A DNA stretch of 37,076 nucleotides from the NCBI GenBank assembly GCA_947372235.1, contig CANBSW010000027.1, forward strand, positions 1 through 37,076, written 5' to 3'. The position numbers were made by a program, and so were the translations under genes. The notes under the pieces are model-generated. The model saw only the letters and a program-made list of their open reading frames with translations. It was not told the origin of the DNA and searched no databases. Shown here in pieces: positions 24,886-32,436 of this stretch; within the stretch, counting starts at the first letter, position 1; the number at the start of each line of letters is the position of its first letter. This DNA is from Chitinophagaceae bacterium (GTDB lineage Bacteria > Bacteroidota > Bacteroidia > Chitinophagales > Chitinophagaceae).

Positions 24886-26073
24886 TTACTGCGGATGTAT
24901 CGAATAATAATAATCATTCAAAATAGTAGTAACCAAAGGGCGGTAGAAGGTCCAGAAAAAACTTTTTCTTTCCTGTGGGTCCCGCTTATTGTACATGAAC
25001 CAACCTAAATGATGGATCTGTTTAAAGTAAGCGGTACCAAGACTGATCGGGTTATCGCAGAAATCACCTGAGAAATAAAAGAAACGGTAATCAGTATTGA
25101 TATGCGTTGTAATGGCGGGAAATACAGCGGGTATATTTACTTTCCTTAACTCTTCCAGTCCTTTTGCATTCACATCTATTTTAAAATTGGCCATTACATG
25201 GTTAAAAGAAGTATCAACTTCCAGTACATCAAACCAGAAAGCATATTTCATTTTTGAAGGAAGTCCATAGTGATTCATGCCTTCGGCAGAGGAATAAATA
25301 TAAGGCAGTTCGGTATTTAAATGCGTTTCATTCTCCAATATCATGATCCTGTCATCGGCATGTATAAACGCAACCCCGCTCTTTGTAAAGGGCCAGGCAC
25401 CACCATGTTGTTGTTTATAATTGCGCACCAGCCATTTGGGAAGTTCTTTATTGGTAAGCGTATCAAATGAATCAAAATAACGGCCTATCCATCCGGACCA
25501 TCGTATACCAAACAGGGTTTCAAAATTATTTCTGATCGATGAATCTGTAGGAGAGCCCAGACAATTAAATTCTGTTACAATAAGTTTATGATTTTGCTGC
25601 ATTTGTTTCAGGAAAAAAACATCCTGTTTGCTCATGCCTCCATATACTATTCCGGAACGGTCTTTCGAATCACCTTGCTGGTACCACTCATTTCGGTAAA
25701 TGCCGTACGAATCGGTTATATAAGCCACATCCGATTCTCTGGCCAATTGCTTTAACTGATCTTGTGAAAAACGCTCCAAACCCTTTAACTGAAATTTTTC
25801 ATCTTTACCGGGGAAGAAACCAAAATAATCACGATCGCTCTGATAAAGGTCTTTGCTGTTCTTGGTAAAACGTTGTTGGGTTAAAATCCAGTCGAGCGAA
25901 ATATGTTCCTGCCCTTCTCTGGTTAAAACTGTTTTGTCAACAATGGCCACTACTAATTTTCTTTTACTGCCAAAGAACCATGCCAGCGACATCCATAGTG
26001 GAAATAACAGCACAATTATGAGCAGCAATTGAAAATAGATACCACGTCTTTTTTTTAGAATCGCTGCAGCCAT
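24886..26073 (-). CDS. Unrecognised membrane-anchored periplasmic protein of the glycan locus
   Basis: A 395-residue protein with one N-terminal membrane helix (about residues 13-33, after KKRRG) and a soluble domain predicted to be periplasmic. I do not recognise the family with confidence. Visible features are alternating strands and helices (LVVAIVDKTV, DVAYITDSYGIY, KLIVTEFNCLGS), a conserved-looking W-S-G-W-I-G-R-Y-F, then P-K-W-L-V-R-N-Y, HADDRIMILE and YAFWFDVLEV. The Rossmann-like first half recalls glutamine-amidotransferase-like or glycosidase-like folds, but I cannot point to a catalytic triad. It overlaps the upstream YaiO-like gene by 19 nt, so translation is likely coupled and a joint role in glycan processing or export is a reasonable inference. 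Confidence 0.6.
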   Translation of the reverse strand: MAAAILKKRRGIYFQLLLIIVLLFPLWMSLAWFFGSKRKLVVAIVDKTVLTREGQEHISLDWILTQQRFTKNSKDLYQSDRDYFGFFPGKDEKFQLKGLERFSQDQLKQLARESDVAYITDSYGIYRNEWYQQGDSKDRSGIVYGGMSKQDVFFLKQMQQNHKLIVTEFNCLGSPTDSSIRNNFETLFGIRWSGWIGRYFDSFDTLTNKELPKWLVRNYKQQHGGAWPFTKSGVAFIHADDRIMILENETHLNTELPYIYSSAEGMNHYGLPSKMKYAFWFDVLEVDTSFNHVMANFKIDVNAKGLEELRKVNIPAVFPAITTHINTDYRFFYFSGDFCDNPISLGTAYFKQIHHLGWFMYNKRDPQERKSFFWTFYRPLVTTILNDYYYSIHPQ

Positions 26074-27317
26074 CCGATACTTAGTTGATATTGATTACCC
26101 TTTGTTTGCGGAAGATATTCCTGGTTAAACCAGGATCCGTCGGTAGTGATCACACTGTGTTTAGAAATTTTCTTTTTAAAAGAAACACCTGCTTTGTAAG
26201 AAGTGAGTTTTGCCGCACTGTTAAGTTGAATAGAGTTCAACCTGTCATCAGGCGAAATACCATAACCTGCATTAAACCCGATCACATCATCTGCACTCCC
26301 ATAATAATATCTTGCAGAAGCTGTATAAGAAGCAGAAACAGTACTGGTAAAAGTACTTGGGGTTAAATAGGTTCTGAAACCGAATAGCCAGCTTTTATAA
26401 TATTTTCCAAGATAGCCGGTATAGATCCAGGTAGGATCACCAGAAAATTTCAGGTAACGGAAACCCAATTCGCACTCATAACTTTTAGGAAGATTGGCAT
26501 ACAAAGAAAACCCGCCACGCCATTGCGGAAATACACCCACATTATCCGAGTAGCCCGCACTCACATAAGAGTAGAATGTTTTTGAAATATGCGGATAGGC
26601 TTCAATCTCGTACTGAACACCGTTTTCCTTAAAGCGGTTTGCATAATTAATCCTTCCTGTTATGGAACCGATGCCGGTAGTTCTGGTATAATCAAAACTT
26701 AGCTGGTGCCAGGGGTCAGCAAACTGTTTATCGAAAGAAACATAATCATAACTCAATCCAATCTTGTTTTTGGAAGAAGATTCTTTGATCTTATCAGCCA
26801 GAGAACGGGCTTCGGTATTGTTATGGTTGATCTTTAATGCATGATCGATGGTTGTTTGTGCTTCTTCAAAACGACGGGCACTGTTTAAGATCTTTGCTTT
26901 TTTAACCAGCAGATTTTCAGATTCGGGATGATATTTTAAAGCGCTTTCACAAACTGCCAGTGCTTTGGTATTATCATCATTCCAATATTCCAGATCGGCC
27001 AGTGCAGAAGAAGCATCTTCATACGAGGGGTCTTTTAGCAATACAGCGTTAAAATAAAAACGGGCACTGTCGTAATTTTTGGTCCATGTATGTATTCTTC
27101 CCAAAAAAACTTTGAGATCTGCATAATCCGGACTGATCTGTAATCCTCGGTACAGATAATTTTTTGCAGTTGTATAATCGCTGTTATCAAAAGCGGCTTT
27201 TCGTGCGGCCTGAAATAGTCCGTCTGATGAAGTGGTATCCTGTGCAGAACCAAGACCGGCTATAAAAGTAAAACCGATCAAAAAGAAAAGATGTTTCAAA
27301 TTACCTGTCATTTTCAT
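26055..27317 (-). CDS. YaiO-like outer-membrane beta-barrel protein with TPR domain
   Basis: Start taken at ATG 27317 (420 residues); a GTG three codons upstream is possible. A signal peptide ends near GLGSAQ. Residues about 30-180 are TPR helix pairs (AKNYLYRGLQISPDYADLKVFLGRI, PSYEDASSALADLEYW, HPESENLLVKKAKIL). The rest, about 190-420, alternates aromatic-rich strands ending in a terminal phenylalanine (YQLSIGWLQRF), as expected for an outer-membrane barrel of the YaiO type. In PgaA-like and NfrA-like systems, TPR-plus-barrel proteins export a polymer made by a partner GT2 enzyme; the facing operon encodes such an enzyme. It is cotranscribed with the receiver gene 26 nt upstream. Confidence 0.82.
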   Translation of the reverse strand: MKMTGNLKHLFFLIGFTFIAGLGSAQDTTSSDGLFQAARKAAFDNSDYTTAKNYLYRGLQISPDYADLKVFLGRIHTWTKNYDSARFYFNAVLLKDPSYEDASSALADLEYWNDDNTKALAVCESALKYHPESENLLVKKAKILNSARRFEEAQTTIDHALKINHNNTEARSLADKIKESSSKNKIGLSYDYVSFDKQFADPWHQLSFDYTRTTGIGSITGRINYANRFKENGVQYEIEAYPHISKTFYSYVSAGYSDNVGVFPQWRGGFSLYANLPKSYECELGFRYLKFSGDPTWIYTGYLGKYYKSWLFGFRTYLTPSTFTSTVSASYTASARYYYGSADDVIGFNAGYGISPDDRLNSIQLNSAAKLTSYKAGVSFKKKISKHSVITTDGSWFNQEYLPQTKGNQYQLSIGWLQRF

Positions 27318-27343
27318 ACGGTTCACCGGATTGAAGTAAATTA

Positions 27344-27724
27344 TCAGCCGATATTATTTCGTTGTGCCTGAATCATCATTTTTTTTACACGAATGGCCAG
27401 TTCATTCAAACTAAATGGTTTCGTAATATAATCATCGGCCCCGAGTTCGAATGCCTCCATCACCACTTTTTCCTGCTCCATGGCAGACAGAATGATGATC
27501 GGAATCTTTCGTTTGATCTGTTGTCTTACCACAGAAACAATCTCAAGACCAGATGCATAAGGCATCATGATATCTGTTATTACCATATCCGGTTCCGATT
27601 CGGTGAGTTTTGCAATGGCTTCCCGGCCATCAGCAGTGGCAATTACTTCATAGCCTTCTTTCCTGAGTTTCAGCTCAATGGTTTTTAATAACATAGGCTC
27701 ATCTTCGGCCACAAGTATCTTCAT
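27344..27724 (-). CDS. Stand-alone response regulator receiver protein
   Basis: A 126-residue CheY-like domain with no output domain. The acidic pocket is E7-D8, the phosphoacceptor is D51 (MVITDIMMP), and the switch residues are S80 and K102 (ITKPFS). It lies 55 nt after the hybrid kinase and just before the YaiO-like gene, so it is probably the kinase's phosphorelay partner or a sink. Without a DNA-binding domain it should act by protein contact, perhaps on the glycan machinery. A TAAATTTG box at 27760-27753 resembles a -7 element, but no matching upstream box is present. Confidence 0.9.
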   Translation of the reverse strand: MKILVAEDEPMLLKTIELKLRKEGYEVIATADGREAIAKLTESEPDMVITDIMMPYASGLEIVSVVRQQIKRKIPIIILSAMEQEKVVMEAFELGADDYITKPFSLNELAIRVKKMMIQAQRNNIG

Positions 27725-27779
27725 AGTTGTTAATTCTGTAGTAAGTTGAATACAAATTTAATTGTTTTCACCCGTTAAC

Positions 27780-30719
27780 TTACATCTCTTTACTGATTCG
27801 CTCCCATTCTGAATGTAGCTGCCGTTCAAGAATGGCAAATAAACCGGATACTTCTGTCATCTCTTCCGCTACGGTTGATACATCGAGGGTTTCTTTTGTA
27901 CGGATCTCAATATTCTTCAAAAGCTCTGTTAATCTTGCCGATTGTAAAATAGAAACGGCTCCTTTTATTTTATGTGCCAGTTTACTGAGTTGTTCCGCAT
28001 TTTTTTCGTCATAAAGATTTTTCAGTTCTTTAATGTCGTTAGGTGTATTATCAAAGAACAGGGATAAAACATCCAGTAATGATTCTTTATCACCCAATTC
28101 TTCCAATAACGAAAGATCATAAAGTTTTCCGGGTGCTCTTTTTCCTGTTTCCTGTTCAGCCGCAGAACCTCCCTGATTATACAAAATGCGCGTCAATCGC
28201 TTATACAGATCATTAAAATCAAAAGGTTTGATGATAAAATCATTCATACCCACCAGCTTACTTCTTTCCTGATCTTCTTTTAATGCAGTGGCTGTCATGG
28301 CAATGATAGGTATGTCGATATGCAATTGCTGACGTATATAAGTTGCTGCCTCATATCCATCCATTATCGGCATCTGAAGATCCATGATCACCAGATCGCA
28401 GGTCTTCTTATTTTCAAAATAGGCTACTGCTTCTTTTCCGTTTGAGGCAAGGTCGACTACTCCACCTACTTTTTGTAAAACAAAACTGATCAGTCGTTGG
28501 TTCACCAGATTATCTTCCACTATTAGAAAACGTTTGCCTGATAAGAAATTCGAATTATCCTGAGAAGAGCTTATCTCATCTTTATCCTGTTTGATGCCCA
28601 TCGGTATCATAAAACTGAAAACAGAACCCTCGCCCAGTTTGCTTTTTACAGAGATGGTCCCGTTTTGTAAAAGGATGAGCTCTTTACTGATGGTAAGCCC
28701 CAATCCGGCTCCGCCATATCCGCGGGAAATATCCTTATTTGCCTGGGCAAAACTTTCGAAAACGGTATCCAGCTTATCTTCAGGAATACCGATACCGGTA
28801 TCGGATAAGGTAAAAAGAATATTGGCAGAATAATCTGTTTTTTCCTGTACAGATACCTTTAATCTAACACCGCCATCCTGGGTAAATTTGATGGCATTAC
28901 CAACCAGGTTAGCCAGAACCTGTTTTAAACGATACGCATCCCCCGTGATAACATTGGGTACGTTTTTTTCTATGATAATTTCTAAGTCAAGTTTTTTATT
29001 GGCAATCTGATGGGCAAATTGTTTTTTGATCTCATCCAGTATATCGCTTAATGAAAATGCGATCCTGTCGAGAACGAGTTTACCTGTTTTCAAATTTGAA
29101 AAATCGAGTACATTGTTTACGATCACCACCAGATTGTTTAACGAACGGTTGATCATATTGGTAAAGCTCTTCTGGTCTTCGGTAAGACTGGTTTCGAGCA
29201 GGAGCTTCGTCATACCCGTAATTCCATTCATAGGTGTACGGATCTCGTGACTCATATTAGCCAGAAACTGTTCCTGTATCTGATGTGCTGTTTCGGCTTT
29301 TTTTATAGCGGCCAATTGTTCTCTGCGTGATTCAATTTTTTCTGTGATATCAGTTGCAATACCACTAATACCCAGCAACACCCCTTCTTTAGAAAGTAAA
29401 GGAAATTTTAAAAGCAGCAGATTTCTATTGCCGGCGGATGTTTCTATCAGTTCTTCAATTTCTATTGGCTTGAGGGTGCTGACAACCGCCATATCCATTT
29501 TTTTATAATGGTCTGCAACTTCTTTATTATTAAAATCATAATCAGTATGGCCAATGATAAATGGATCGGTGAGATTAAAAAATTCTTTGAATCGTTTATT
29601 TGCCATCACATATTTTCCTTCCAGATCTTTGATATAGATTAACGCAGTTGAATTGTCCATGATGGCATTCAGGCGGTATTCGTTCTCTTTTCGTTTGGCT
29701 TCTGATAAACTGAGTTCGAGTTCTGTTTTTTTCGATTCGGTAATATCTTTCACCATGCACTGAAAATTATATGGGCCATTCTCATCAATCAATAAAAGGG
29801 CAGATTGCTCAACCCACCTTTCTTTTCCTGATTTTGTTTGTATCCTGAATTCCAGTTGTGTATGAGATGTTTTGGAAAGAAGTTGTTGTTGATAGAAGTC
29901 AACAATTTTAGCGGCATCTGCAGGGTTCAGCAATAAAGTAAAATGTTTACCTGCCAGCTCTTCTACAGAATATTCTGTAAGACCAATTACCTGCTGATTT
30001 ACAAAACCAATATTTCCTTTTATATCAATTATATACATTACCACTCCTGCATTCTCGATAAGGCTTCTATACTGGGTTTCGCTTTTGATCATCTCTTCTT
30101 CCGCTTTTTTCCTGCGAGAGATATCATTGTTCAGCTGATACAATACCACCAATACCAATACAAAGGAAAATACACCACCCGCTAATGTGATATAAATTCC
30201 CGACCGAAAGCTATTTTCACTCTGCTGTATCCGGTTGGTCAATAGTTGATCCTCCACCCGCAACATTTCTGTTAGAATTTTTTTTGCAGACAGTTCATTC
30301 TCTATTTCTTTTGAACTGCTACCGGGTTGAGGCAGGGCCGTCTCTTTCTGAAAAATCAGCTGCTGAAGTTTCTGTATACTTTTTTGTTCGGTATCGTTGT
30401 CTTTGGTAAAGTTGGCAAGTGCGTTGATATTTTCATTCAATTGTTGATGAATGCGGTTTATTTCTTTTGCCCAAACCAGATCATTACTGAGGGTTTTGTT
30501 ACGAGCCACACTTTCATTCTCTGAAAGCAGGATACTGACAGCACTTATTTTTTTAATGACCTGATTGGTATGGTCAACCCATGAGCGGCGGATTTGCTGG
30601 TTCTGTTTTTGCTGATAAATCAGACCGGCAAATAGAATAAAAGCCAGCATAGAGAAAGTAAAGAGACCCTGAATTTTTCGGTCAAATTTCCGGAGTAAAC
30701 GGGAAGTGCTTTTTTTCAT
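27780..30719 (-). CDS. Hybrid sensor histidine kinase (extracytoplasmic sensor, two PAS, HisKA, HATPase, REC, Hpt)
   Basis: A 979-residue sensor. Two membrane helices (about 20-38 and 175-197) bracket a helical CHASE3-like periplasmic domain. Two PAS domains follow (about 215-330 and 350-465), then HisKA with phosphoacceptor H491 (MSHEIRTPMNG) and a HATPase domain with DTGIGIPEDKL and GYGGAGLGLTI. A receiver domain carries D780 (VIMDLQMPIMDG), and a C-terminal Hpt domain has H916 (LAHKIKGAVS). All phosphorelay residues are intact, so signal could pass H491 to D780 to H916 and on to the receiver protein encoded next. No ligand is apparent. The start codon lies in a short inverted repeat (30717-30739) that could regulate expression. 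Confidence 0.9.
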   Translation of the reverse strand: MKKSTSRLLRKFDRKIQGLFTFSMLAFILFAGLIYQQKQNQQIRRSWVDHTNQVIKKISAVSILLSENESVARNKTLSNDLVWAKEINRIHQQLNENINALANFTKDNDTEQKSIQKLQQLIFQKETALPQPGSSSKEIENELSAKKILTEMLRVEDQLLTNRIQQSENSFRSGIYITLAGGVFSFVLVLVVLYQLNNDISRRKKAEEEMIKSETQYRSLIENAGVVMYIIDIKGNIGFVNQQVIGLTEYSVEELAGKHFTLLLNPADAAKIVDFYQQQLLSKTSHTQLEFRIQTKSGKERWVEQSALLLIDENGPYNFQCMVKDITESKKTELELSLSEAKRKENEYRLNAIMDNSTALIYIKDLEGKYVMANKRFKEFFNLTDPFIIGHTDYDFNNKEVADHYKKMDMAVVSTLKPIEIEELIETSAGNRNLLLLKFPLLSKEGVLLGISGIATDITEKIESRREQLAAIKKAETAHQIQEQFLANMSHEIRTPMNGITGMTKLLLETSLTEDQKSFTNMINRSLNNLVVIVNNVLDFSNLKTGKLVLDRIAFSLSDILDEIKKQFAHQIANKKLDLEIIIEKNVPNVITGDAYRLKQVLANLVGNAIKFTQDGGVRLKVSVQEKTDYSANILFTLSDTGIGIPEDKLDTVFESFAQANKDISRGYGGAGLGLTISKELILLQNGTISVKSKLGEGSVFSFMIPMGIKQDKDEISSSQDNSNFLSGKRFLIVEDNLVNQRLISFVLQKVGGVVDLASNGKEAVAYFENKKTCDLVIMDLQMPIMDGYEAATYIRQQLHIDIPIIAMTATALKEDQERSKLVGMNDFIIKPFDFNDLYKRLTRILYNQGGSAAEQETGKRAPGKLYDLSLLEELGDKESLLDVLSLFFDNTPNDIKELKNLYDEKNAEQLSKLAHKIKGAVSILQSARLTELLKNIEIRTKETLDVSTVAEEMTEVSGLFAILERQLHSEWERISKEM

Positions 30720-30739
30720 GTAATGAAATGTATTACATG
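30717..30739 (-). promoter_or_regulatory. Inverted repeat over the kinase start codon
   Basis: CATGTAAT, 7 nt, ATTACATG: a perfect 8-bp inverted repeat whose downstream arm in the mRNA contains the ATG of the hybrid kinase. It may be an operator or a weak leader hairpin that hides the start. Confidence 0.4.
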
Positions 30740-30797
30740 AAACGAAATTATGGGGCCAATATTGTTATTGAAAGCCGCTTATCGGTAAGAAAAAAAA

Positions 30798-30869
30798 TTG
30801 CCACAGACGCACGGGTTTTCACAGAAAAGGGTACTGCTAAATCTGTGAAAATCTGTGCATCTGTGGCAA
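30798..30869 (-). terminator. Long imperfect hairpin downstream of the sugar transporter
   Basis: Arms 30798-30825 and 30842-30869 match at 25 of 28 positions (words TTGCCACAGA and TTTTCACAGA), with a 16-nt loop. It is positioned 11 nt beyond the MFS stop, with A/T runs outside both arms. Confidence 0.6.
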
Positions 30870-30879
30870 AAAAGAATAG

Positions 30880-32229
30880 CTAAACGCTTAGCTTCTTCTC
30901 CAAATCCTCCAGCGAAACGCCCTTGGTTTCGGGCACACTTGTTAGTACCCAAATCAGTTGTAATGCCATCATGAAAGCAAAAAAGGCAAATATGGGCCAG
31001 GGGTTATCTTTAAAAATACCAAAGTCCTTATCCAGAAACACAGGAGTGATCAAGGTGATCAATGCTGCAAATACCCAGTGCACACTGGCGCCAAAGGATT
31101 GTCCCATACTGCGTATCTTATTAGGAAAGATCTCAGAAATAAAGACCCAGATTACAGCACCCTGACCTATTGCATGTGCCGCAATAAACAGTAATAAAAA
31201 ACTCATCAGCAGCAGGGGTCCGGCATGGGTATAAAAGGCCCAGGATACCATCGATAAACTTACTATATATCCCAAAGAGCCAATGACCAATAACGTTTTT
31301 CTACCCAATCTGTCTATTAAATACAAACCCACAAAAGTGAAAAGCAGATTGATACCGCCGATGGCAATGGAATTGAACAAAGATTCTTTAGCTGCTAATC
31401 CGGCTTTCTCCAAAATTTCCGGCGCATAATACAGAATGAAGTTGATACCCGATACCTGGTTAAAGAAGGCGATCATAAAAGCGAGGTATAGGATCTTCTT
31501 ATGTTTGCCGCTAAAAAAAGCAACTGTTTTACCAGAATTATTTTCATGCTCATTACTTTGTATGATGGCTGCGGTTTCTGCTTCTACATCCGTAACGCCA
31601 ATTTGTAACATGATCTCTTTGGCAAGAGAGAGATTGTTTCTTTTAGTGATCAGCCACCTCGGACTTTCAGAAATACCAAACACCAGAATAGTATAGATCA
31701 GAGAAGGGACGGCTAAAACACCCAGCATCCAGCGCCAGTCATCAACACCACCAACGCCCTGTAAAAAATAGTTGGATAAAAAAGCAACCAATATTCCGAA
31801 TACGATATTGAATTGATATAAGGCACCCAGTCTGCCCCGCGTTACCGGAGTTGAGATCTCAGAGATATAAATTGGCGCCACCACCGAAGACACACCAATA
31901 CCCACGCCCCCAATGAAACGGAAAAAAGAGAATATATAAGGGTTTGTTGCAAATGCAGAGCCAAATGCAGAAACCGCAAACAGTATCCCTACCCAGAGCA
32001 ATACATTTTTGCGACCATATTTCTCAGTAGGTATTCCGCCAAAAATAGCGCCCAGTACGGTTCCCCAAAGGGCCATCGACATAATAAAGAAGCCATGAAA
32101 TAAAGGAGAAGTGTGCCATAATTCTTTGATAGGCTGGTTGGCACCGGAAATAACTACCGTATCAAATCCGAAAATAAAACCGGCAAGGGCCACAACTACT
32201 GACCAGCGGAACAGTTTGCTTTTGTTCAT
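30880..32229 (-). CDS. MFS sugar transporter (sugar porter family)
   Basis: Start taken at ATG 32229 (MNKSKLFRWS), giving 449 residues with twelve membrane segments. Upstream in-frame codons run into the repeat element at 32301-32413 and are rejected. Sugar porter motifs are present: G-G-x-x-x-x-K-Y-G-R-K-N after helix two, SESPRWL after helix six, Q-V-S-G-I-N-F-I-L-Y-Y-A-P in helix seven, D-R-L-G-R-K-T-L after helix eight, and V-P-E-T-K-G at the end. These place it with XylE/GLUT-like proton symporters. The sugar cannot be told from sequence. No catabolic genes adjoin it. Confidence 0.92.
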   Translation of the reverse strand: MNKSKLFRWSVVVALAGFIFGFDTVVISGANQPIKELWHTSPLFHGFFIMSMALWGTVLGAIFGGIPTEKYGRKNVLLWVGILFAVSAFGSAFATNPYIFSFFRFIGGVGIGVSSVVAPIYISEISTPVTRGRLGALYQFNIVFGILVAFLSNYFLQGVGGVDDWRWMLGVLAVPSLIYTILVFGISESPRWLITKRNNLSLAKEIMLQIGVTDVEAETAAIIQSNEHENNSGKTVAFFSGKHKKILYLAFMIAFFNQVSGINFILYYAPEILEKAGLAAKESLFNSIAIGGINLLFTFVGLYLIDRLGRKTLLVIGSLGYIVSLSMVSWAFYTHAGPLLLMSFLLLFIAAHAIGQGAVIWVFISEIFPNKIRSMGQSFGASVHWVFAALITLITPVFLDKDFGIFKDNPWPIFAFFAFMMALQLIWVLTSVPETKGVSLEDLEKKLSV

Positions 32230-32248
32230 TACAATCGATTTAAGATCA

Positions 32249-32280
32249 GAAAGATAGGGAAGAATGAACAGATGAACAAA
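32249..32280 (-). promoter_or_regulatory. Probable promoter of the MFS transporter
   Basis: On the minus strand TTTG (32280-32277), 20 nt, then TATCTTTC (32256-32249), seven of eight matches to TAnnTTTG. It is about 20 nt upstream of the ATG. The spacer contains one copy of the GAACAGATGAA repeat. Confidence 0.5.
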
Positions 32281-32300
32281 GAGAACAGATGAACATCGAG

Positions 32301-32413
32301 CAAGGAACAGATGAATGATGAAATCGTCTTTGCTAGAAACCACCGCTAAAACTATTGCGGCAGGCGGTCGTGTCTAGCAGTGACGTTTCACTTCATCATT
32401 CATCTGTTCCTTG
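32301..32413. repeat. Dispersed inverted-repeat element, copy 1
   Basis: A perfect 22-bp inverted repeat (32301-32322 with 32392-32413) encloses further partly paired sequence (TGCTAGA/TCTAGCA) and a central hairpin around ACCACCGCTAAA. Three direct copies of GAACAGATGAA occur at 32266, 32283 and 32305, with an inverted copy at 32399. The segment 32377-32402 matches 35054-35079 at 24 of 26 positions. It lies between the MFS gene and the end of the TonB-type gene. Confidence 0.75.
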
Positions 32414-32436
32414 TTCACCGGTTCGATATTCATTTT

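Noticed and set aside
32266..32315. CRISPR array from the GAACAGATGAA repeats
   Set aside because: The repeat is only 11 nt with irregular 17- and 22-nt spacing and three copies, and there are no cas genes.
32230..32343. 38-codon N-terminal extension of the MFS transporter
   Set aside because: The extension would be encoded by the repeat element and the promoter region; the ATG at 32229 gives the normal sugar porter N-terminus.
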